Assembly: GCA_023392595.1 (NCBI GenBank)
Contig: JAEVYU010000084.1
Location: 1-27,371 of the forward strand
Length of the DNA: 27,371 bases
Source: Bacillota bacterium
GTDB lineage: Bacteria > Bacillota > UBA4882 > UBA8346
Reading direction: 5' to 3'
In this document: positions 22,313-27,371 of the stretch, one piece after another
How the letters are laid out: every line of letters begins with the position of its first letter
Position numbering within the stretch: position 1 is the first letter of the stretch
Made by a program: the position numbers and the translations under genes
The notes under the pieces: model-generated
Seen by the model: the letters and a program-made list of their open reading frames with translations, nothing else
What the model was told of the DNA's origin: nothing
Databases searched by the model: none

Positions 22313-24739
22313 TTAGTTCTTCCTTTCTCGTATGGCTTTCGCCTGTTCAATCAAATCATTGATCTTTTTATAAGACCGCCTGCCTATGTAGCCGTTATTA
22401 TACAAAAAATCTTCAATCACCGTTTTTTCAAGCGGTATATAGGATTCAGCGACTTCGTTCGCCATAATTTGAATGTATGACAAACGGCAGCTTTTGCGGA
22501 TTATCACACCGGCATTCTTAGAATTAACCGACAACACTTCAAAGCGAAATCTATCGCTGAATCGTCGGCAATAACTTTCAAGCAGGAACAAATTCCAAAC
22601 TTGTCCGCAATGCGGGAACGCTGCAAACGAAGTAACGCTTTTAAGCGGCAGGTATTCGCCAGTCACGAAAAGGTCAAGTGCGCTATCAATCGCGCTGGTT
22701 TCGAAATGAACATACTTTTCTGAGATATAGCTATCTTCATCCGAACGCACCATTACTGAATAGCCTGCTTCCATCGGTATCCATCGATGTGATTCGCCCG
22801 TGAGTTCCCGCTCGAAGTCGAGTAAATCCTGGAGAAAGCATTTATCCAACGCGCGGCAATGTTCTTTCATTATGGTGAGTGCATCGAGTGTGTCGCCCTT
22901 ACGGGTTATAATTTTACCGCGCCTGTCATACTTGTCGGCAAGGACAATCACAAAAACTGCGTTGTGAATAGCTGTAAGCGACAATTCATAATTGCGCTCC
23001 TTTATTTCCCCTAACGGAGCATCGCTAAGGGATGCATAACCATATGTCCGACAGGTGGCAGCAATATAATCAGCGATGACGATACATTCCTCGTTAGTAA
23101 TATCAACCTTGTTGACGTGTGTATAAATTCTCTCCGAATTCCAAATGAAATCACTACTATACGCCAACGCATACCTTATCTTTTCAAACGGGATGTTTGG
23201 AAGACGAGTGGCAAGCTGTTCATAGCCAAGAAGAATATCGTCGCCCCAGACACGAACAATCTCTCTTTCAATTTTGGCGAGCTCCGAACCATCGTTAGCG
23301 ATATTCGTAATATAATTTCCTCTATGCTTGTAATTCGGATAGAGTTTTAAAAGAATGCATTTCAACATTTCTACAGAAATAATGCTCGCAGGAAACAGCC
23401 AGTCTTCGTTTTTCTCATAGAACGTCTCGTAGAATATAAGTTCCACTCCGTCTTTAAAAGTAGCATCTATTTCATTTTTTATTTTTTCTTCAGTTTCTGT
23501 CGAAACGATATATATCTTACCATTAAATAATGTACCGCAAATAGATATGGATTGTTTCAACTCTTCATCAGTTAAAGCAACCTCTTCGCCAAAGTCCTCT
23601 GCTGCAAAACGGCGAAATCTTAACAACTCAATGGGGGAATTCAGTCTAAAACCATTCGGATAATACGCCGACAAAACCATAATTATCATAGAATTATTCG
23701 CTTTTTTAGGTGAAGTAACTACTGATACTATGTTGATAGCTGTAACACTATCAACAAACCGCGCAAGAACCACCAAAGCAGCAGAAAGGTGACCGTGAGC
23801 AGTGCTATTAGCATCATCAAACTCGCTGTCTTGATTAAGTAAGCTAATGAATTTGCGAACAGCCTCAGACAAGGTATTGGCTTCACTGACTGCGAAATCC
23901 GCTAATGGCTTGAAGTTTTGAATAGTTCGCTTGACAGCGCTGCAATAGAGCCATGCGGTAGAAGATGCATAATTCTTTGATTTCATCCAGATTTTAAAAT
24001 TCCGCTCGATGGAGTCGTTCCAAATTTCAATATTTTGGGGTTTATTGTTTTCCTGTTCTGGTTCAGTAGTATCATCGGTCAGATCTAACGGTAGAAAAAA
24101 ATAAACCTTTTCGCCATTCTGGTTTCTTTCAAACCTAAAACAATCCTTAGAAGCACGAACAGTATAATTGGAATTCATACACGCACGGTCGATTTCTACT
24201 TTCAGAACATTCTGAAGATTCTGTGTGCCAAAAGAGTACAACTTATCTGCGCTTATCTTGTTATAAATCTCTTCAACAGTCATTCCTTGTTGCGATGCCT
24301 CCAAAACTTTGATAACGGCATCCTTTATTGCTAATTGTCGATTTACTTGAGGATCGATTTCCAGACTTTGCTTAGATACTTTTAATAACGCCGGCTTACT
24401 CTTTAAAAACTTCATAAAAGCTTGTCCCACATGAACAAAAACAGCATGGGTTTTTTTATCTGTGACTCTAAAGAGCCCGTCATTAATCGTATTATTGTAA
24501 ATTTTTTTAAACAGTTCAAAGTTCGTGTACTGCCATAATTCAAATGAGGATATCTTTCTGTGGATAAGATAGTCGGAGACTTTATCCATACAATTCAAAT
24601 ATATCGCAGGAGAATACTTTTTAGCATTTCCATCAGTAAGCCATGCAGAAAAGGATTCCTTAACTATAGCCGAAGAAGAGGATGTGCTATCGATGGCATT
24701 CTTTTCTTTCTCAACACTTATATTCCATGATTCTGCCAC
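22313..24739 (-). CDS. Large HARE-HTH protein, first gene of the BREX-like operon, function unknown
   Basis: This protein of about 808 aa is not one of the known BREX core proteins. Numbering from an upstream ATG (24757), residues 34-120 resemble the SAM-like core-binding domain of tyrosine recombinases (SFSAWLTDGNAKKYSPAIYL). Residues 140-222 are a HARE-HTH winged helix (VLEASQQGMTVEEIYNKISA, then KLYSFG). An acidic linker follows, then a second SAM-like segment from 252 (FKIWMKSKNYASSTAWLY). Around 518-575 is another winged-helix-like unit (LLGYEQLATRLPNIPFEKIR, then FIWNS). No nuclease or P-loop is visible. I place the start at the GTG ending at 24739 because AAGGGAG lies eight bases before it and inside the longer frame. 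It likely binds DNA, perhaps reading the BrxP mark. Confidence 0.75.
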   Translation of the reverse strand: MAESWNISVEKEKNAIDSTSSSSAIVKESFSAWLTDGNAKKYSPAIYLNCMDKVSDYLIHRKISSFELWQYTNFELFKKIYNNTINDGLFRVTDKKTHAVFVHVGQAFMKFLKSKPALLKVSKQSLEIDPQVNRQLAIKDAVIKVLEASQQGMTVEEIYNKISADKLYSFGTQNLQNVLKVEIDRACMNSNYTVRASKDCFRFERNQNGEKVYFFLPLDLTDDTTEPEQENNKPQNIEIWNDSIERNFKIWMKSKNYASSTAWLYCSAVKRTIQNFKPLADFAVSEANTLSEAVRKFISLLNQDSEFDDANSTAHGHLSAALVVLARFVDSVTAINIVSVVTSPKKANNSMIIMVLSAYYPNGFRLNSPIELLRFRRFAAEDFGEEVALTDEELKQSISICGTLFNGKIYIVSTETEEKIKNEIDATFKDGVELIFYETFYEKNEDWLFPASIISVEMLKCILLKLYPNYKHRGNYITNIANDGSELAKIEREIVRVWGDDILLGYEQLATRLPNIPFEKIRYALAYSSDFIWNSERIYTHVNKVDITNEECIVIADYIAATCRTYGYASLSDAPLGEIKERNYELSLTAIHNAVFVIVLADKYDRRGKIITRKGDTLDALTIMKEHCRALDKCFLQDLLDFERELTGESHRWIPMEAGYSVMVRSDEDSYISEKYVHFETSAIDSALDLFVTGEYLPLKSVTSFAAFPHCGQVWNLFLLESYCRRFSDRFRFEVLSVNSKNAGVIIRKSCRLSYIQIMANEVAESYIPLEKTVIEDFLYNNGYIGRRSYKKINDLIEQAKAIRERKN

Positions 24740-24768
24740 GTTTACCACTCCCTTCATTTTATTTCTTT

Positions 24769-24785
24769 CAAAACAAGTTGTTTTG
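24769..24785. promoter_or_regulatory. 17-bp perfect palindrome before the BREX-like operon
   Basis: CAAAACAAGTTGTTTTG has 8-bp arms around one base and lies about 30 bp upstream of the first gene's start, in the leader or promoter of the operon. It could bind a dimeric repressor such as the XRE protein encoded at 25073-25555. I could not place a convincing -35/-10 pair in the 270 AT-rich bases upstream. Confidence 0.4.
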
Positions 24786-25031
24786 ATTTCTTCAAATGTT
24801 CAGTCTAAAAAAATCTCACTGTAATCTTTAATTATTGCCAGTATCCAAAACTATTTTGATATTAACCACTTATTACGTTTCCTGTTCATAAAAGATATGT
24901 TCTTTATTTAACGGTTTTTTCCTTCAGTATCACAGATGCACAATACAACTCTTTGCATTCATAATACGAATTTAATCCTAATTAAATCTTTCAAAAAATC
25001 TCCATTTTTGAAATACCATAGATTATCCCAA

Positions 25032-25062
25032 TAAAAAGGCCCTTTCATAATCGAATGGACCT
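25032..25062 (-). terminator. Intrinsic terminator of the XRE gene at 25073-25555
   Basis: Read on the minus strand, AGGTCC pairs with GGGCCT (one G-T pair) around a 14-base loop and is followed by TTTTTAT. It starts 11 bases after the XRE stop codon, so the defence operon downstream must use its own promoter within about 24790-25030. Confidence 0.65.
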
Positions 25063-25072
25063 AAAAGTTATT

Positions 25073-25555
25073 TTACTCATTTTCTTCATTCTCCCCAACC
25101 GCCTTCACCAACTGCACCAACGTCCTTCTATCCTTTTCATCCCCCAACTCCCAAACCTTCGCAACCAATTGCAAAAACGCCCTCAACTCATCACTCAAAC
25201 TTGCCCGTATATCCTCAACCGCCACAGCCGACCGCAATTTCTCAAACTGCGGGTCCTTAAAAATCCTCGCCAACCCTTCCCCATATTTCTGCTCTCCCAA
25301 AAACCGAATTCCGTTTGCAATAAATTCTTCTGGAGCAATAAACATTTCACCCTCACCGGTCATGATCCAATCAGAGTTAACCCCAAACCGGAGCATCATG
25401 GCATTAAGAAACCGACTTGAAATCTCCTGTTTTTCTCTTTCAATTCTTGAAATAGCACTTTGATCCCAACCAATTTCTACACTGAGTTGCTCTTGATTCA
25501 ACCCAATGTTCTCTCTAAAATATTTGACTCTTTTTCCGATCGAATCATTATGCAT
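25073..25555 (-). CDS. XRE-family phage-repressor-like regulator
   Basis: This 160-aa protein has an N-terminal Cro/cI HTH at residues 6-70 (KRVKYFRENIGLNQEQLSVE, then SAISRIEREKQEISSRFL and FGVNSDWIMTGEGEMF). The GVNxxWLxTGEGxMF ending is typical of phage-type repressors. The C-terminal half is helical and has no autopeptidase Ser-Lys pair. AAGGAG stands about 12 bases before the ATG; the nearer ATG is out of frame. Direct ATGTCAA repeats upstream (about 25570-25600) may be its operator. It lies immediately upstream of the defence operon on the same strand, separated by its terminator. It could be that operon's regulator or an unrelated phage relic. It lacks the WYL domain of BrxR. Confidence 0.85.
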   Translation of the reverse strand: MHNDSIGKRVKYFRENIGLNQEQLSVEIGWDQSAISRIEREKQEISSRFLNAMMLRFGVNSDWIMTGEGEMFIAPEEFIANGIRFLGEQKYGEGLARIFKDPQFEKLRSAVAVEDIRASLSDELRAFLQLVAKVWELGDEKDRRTLVQLVKAVGENEENE

Positions 25556-25639
25556 ATCTCATAATTTCTCCTTGACATTTATGTTATTGACATATATAAT
25601 CAAAATGTAATTTAAAACAATTCACTCAATTAAAATAAA

Positions 25640-26023
25640 AGTACGCAACAAAAACCACCGGCTCAAAAGTTACTTTTTTGCGCCCTGGTTTCCAATTGCC
25701 CTGTGCCCCATTGCATTCCAAAAATAGCGAGCCTTGGGTTACCGCGCCTGAACTTCCACGCCCCAAGCGGGGATTTTCAAACGCGCCGCATCCCACTTAA
25801 AACCCCATGCTCTCAGAAAAGAGTTCGAATGCCAATGGGTTAAAATCTCAGTTATTTCCATTATAACATAAATAAACTCCAAGAAAAGAGCCACCCGGAA
25901 AAGGGAAAAAACCCAATGAAACCCATGGATAAAGAAATCCGGGCAGATTTCCTAAACGAGAAATTAAATTTTAGAAATGCCGGGGCAATCCAAAGGATGA
26001 AAATAAAGAGATAGAACGAACAA
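25640..26023. other. Intergenic region with no recognisable gene
   Basis: I see no convincing coding frame, RNA gene or strong hairpin here. The 61-codon frame on the minus strand at 25861-26046 is aromatic-rich, has no good ribosome binding site and enters the palindrome at 26024. Confidence 0.5.
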
Positions 26024-26099
26024 ACCACGAAGTACACGAAGAGCACGAAGACTAAAGATTTCCCCCTTTTTTCTTCGTGGCCTTCGTGCTCTTCGTGGT
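26024..26099. repeat. Long inverted repeat of CACGAAG units
   Basis: ACCACGAAG, tACACGAAG and AGCACGAAG in tandem face the reverse sequence CTTCGTGGCCTTCGTGCTCTTCGTGGT across a central T tract. This makes a hairpin with arms of about 27 bp and one or two mismatches. This unit type is a frequent intergenic repeat in many bacteria. It may act as a terminator or be a decayed mobile palindrome. Confidence 0.7.
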
Positions 26100-26132
26100 A
26101 GGAATATTAATTTTTTGACATATTTTCTAAGT

Positions 26133-26758
26133 AGTAAATTTTCGGATTGCTCCAGACAATTTTCTAAACCGGAGAGACAATCTCCTCAACCAAAGAGTAA
26201 ATTTTCGGATCGCTCCGGACAATTTTCTGAACCGGAGAGACAATCTCCTCAACCCAAGAGTAAATTTCCGGATCGCTCCAGACAATTTTCTGAACCGGGG
26301 AGACAATCTCCTCAACCAAAGAGTAAATTTCCGGAACGCTCCAGAGAATTTTCTAAACCGAGATTCGATTTTATCTTCCGTAGAGTAAATTTCAGGATCG
26401 CTCCAGAGAATTTTGGGAACCGAGATTCGGTTTTCTCTTCCGTAGATTAAATCCCAGGATCGCTTCAGAGGATTTTAGGAACCGAGATTCGATTTCATCT
26501 TCCGTAGATTAAATCTCAGGAACGCTCCAGAGAATTTTGGGAACCGGAGATTGGATTTCATCTTCCGTAGATTAAACTTTAGGATCGCTCCAGAGGATTT
26601 AGGAACCGGAGATGGGATTTTATCTTCCGTAGATTAAATCCCAGGATCGCTCCAAAGAATTTTAGGAACCAAGATTCGATTTTATCTTCCGCAGATTAAA
26701 TTTTAGGATCGCTCCAAAGAATTTTGGGAACCGGGATTCGATTTTATCTGCCGAATAA
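26133..26758. repeat. Tandem array of ten 62/63-bp units
   Basis: Units begin (AGTAAAT or ATTAAAT) at 26133, 26196, 26259, 26322, 26384, 26446, 26508, 26571, 26633 and 26695. The first half of each unit is conserved (GGATCGCTCCAGA..ATTTT..GAACCG). The second half falls into two classes: units 1-4 have GGAGAGACAATCTCC, a small hairpin, followed by TCAACC; units 5-10 have GAGATTCGATTTTATCTTCCG or variants. The first units are exactly 63 bp, which keeps both strands open and creates repetitive 21-residue peptides. Later units are 62 bp and break this, so the array is probably not coding. Confidence 0.9.
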
Positions 26759-27031
26759 ATTTATGCTTAATGTTTTCTCTGCGGGAGATTGCTCTTTTTC
26801 CCTTTAGAGATAGCCCGGAAGATGAGAGTTGGCTTAAACTCAACTTTCAACACTCCACAGGCTTTTAACCATTGACCAATCCTAGTTTTTAACCATCCAT
26901 CATGCCTCACGATACCAGCGACGAAGAACCCATTCCCGGCGACCGCAACGAATAACAAACAACATCAAGCGCCAATAGCTAGTAACGAATAACTAAAAAC
27001 CAACACCCAGGAACGAGTAATCCATAAAAAT
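26759..27031. other. Intergenic region with short repeat debris
   Basis: A CTCTGCGGGAGA string (about 26775-26786) matches the outer arm of the palindrome at 9719-10141. Degenerate AACGAATAAC-type strings recur near 26945-27010. I see no gene. Confidence 0.45.
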
Positions 27032-27232
27032 ATGCCCATGCCCAAACGACCCCCTGAAACAATCGAATCCCTGGAACGAAAAATCGCCGCCGGACGAAAA
27101 AAACTCTACAAACTCTACACCGCCCACGGCTGCCGCACCGACGCCGCCGTCCTCGCCTGCAGCGTCAGCTTGGATAAACTAATCAACCAATGCCAGGCCA
27201 GGATGAACGACCAGGGATTGAACCAGGATTAA
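27032..27232 (+). CDS. Spo0E-like aspartyl-phosphate phosphatase family protein
   Basis: This 66-aa protein has the Spo0E pattern: a two-helix hairpin with IESLERKIAAGRKKLYKLY and the signature SVSLDKLINQ, a form of the SxxLDxLI motif. Spo0E-type phosphatases remove phosphate from Spo0A or other response regulators and delay sporulation. The ATG may be at codon 1 or 3; only a weak AGGA lies upstream. The last residues (DQGLNQD) come from a GGATTAAACAGATTAGAC-type repeat that continues past the stop, so the original C-terminus may have been altered. It supports a spore-forming Bacillota host. Confidence 0.75.
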   Translation: MPMPKRPPETIESLERKIAAGRKKLYKLYTAHGCRTDAAVLACSVSLDKLINQCQARMNDQGLNQD

Positions 27233-27352
27233 ACAGATTAGACAGATTAAAGGATTAGTGGGATTGAATTTAGGGTCATAATTTAAGAATTGCATGATTT
27301 GATTGAAGAAAAATCCCTTTCATGCCTCAATGTACAAACCTATTTTCAATCC

Positions 27353-27371
27353 CCGAAATGGTCAACACGAC
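27353..27371 (+). ncRNA. First 19 bases of a second HEARO-like element (partial)
   Basis: CCGAAATGGTCAACACGAC is identical to the left end of the minus-strand element at 2685-2903, read in that element's own direction. Upstream flanks differ. The rest is beyond the window. Confidence 0.5.

Noticed and set aside
11843..24757. Dnd/Ssp phosphorothioation system
   Set aside because: BrxP resembles DndC-type enzymes, but DndB, DndD, DndE and Ssp proteins are absent and PglZ, BrxC and BrxL define a BREX system.
11843..24757. Integrase or attachment sites bounding the defence island
   Set aside because: I found no integrase gene, tRNA or matching direct repeats at its two ends, so mobility of the island is unsupported.
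25073..25555. BrxR regulator
   Set aside because: BrxR-type proteins have a winged helix plus WYL domains; this one has an XRE helix-turn-helix and no WYL segment.
26115..26450. Coding gene for a repetitive 21-residue peptide (and its mirror on the minus strand)
   Set aside because: Both frames are open only because the first units are 63 bp; the repeat breaks frame afterwards, and there is no good ribosome binding site.
26133..26758. CRISPR array
   Set aside because: The period is regular, but both halves of each unit are repeated and drift gradually; there are no unique spacers and no cas genes.

Overview
The window reads as chromosomal DNA from a spore-forming Bacillota. The support is a Spo0E-like gene at the right end, AGGAG-type ribosome binding sites, family-1 sugar ABC genes typical of Firmicutes, and moderate-to-low GC. 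I cannot name the species. The density of short inverted repeats, MITE-like units and structured interspersed repeats suggests a genome that tolerates much small mobile DNA.

Layout. (1) 1-450: the edge of an IS5-like element inserted at a CTAG site inside a structured interspersed repeat (copy A). (2) 376-2250: a TetR-family regulator with its own promoter and an 18-bp operator-like palindrome, followed after 1 bp by a solitary FabF-type ketoacyl synthase. (3) 2251-3890: a graveyard holding a possible IS21-like end, decayed coding sequence, a structured RNA element on the minus strand that resembles an IscB-associated (HEARO/omega) RNA, repeat copy B, a 5'-truncated 2-hydroxyacid dehydrogenase pseudogene and a 115-bp MITE. 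(4) 3943-11002, minus strand: a carbohydrate or sugar-acid uptake and catabolism locus. It has a solute-binding protein, two permeases with no ATPase, a D-2-hydroxyacid dehydrogenase, a LarA-like (DUF2088) protein and, upstream, an HpcH/HpaI aldolase. The binding-protein gene lies between two MITE copies in opposite orientation. (5) 11185-11793, plus strand: an XRE regulator, an in-frame ribbon-helix-helix remnant and a bidirectional terminator. (6) 11843-24757, minus strand: a compact six-gene defence operon. (7) 25073-25555: a second XRE regulator. (8) 25556-27371: noncoding repeats including a ten-unit 62/63-bp tandem array, then the Spo0E-like gene and the first 19 bases of a second copy of the HEARO-like element.

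The main system is the operon in (6). In transcription order it encodes an 814-aa HARE-HTH protein, a PAPS/APS-reductase-like protein fused to two Fe-S motifs and a DUF4007-like domain (BrxP), a 1393-aa BrxC-type P-loop ATPase, a PglZ phosphatase-fold protein, a short BrxL-like AAA+ protein without the Lon protease domain, and a 66-aa zinc-ribbon protein. The middle four match the published type 4 BREX gene set, which uses a PAPS-reductase-like protein in place of a DNA methyltransferase. Junctions of 2-14 bp indicate one transcription unit. The first and last genes are not part of the type 4 core as I know it. They are the best candidates for undescribed components: the HARE-HTH protein as a possible reader of modified DNA and the zinc ribbon as an accessory or regulatory subunit. 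These roles are inferred.
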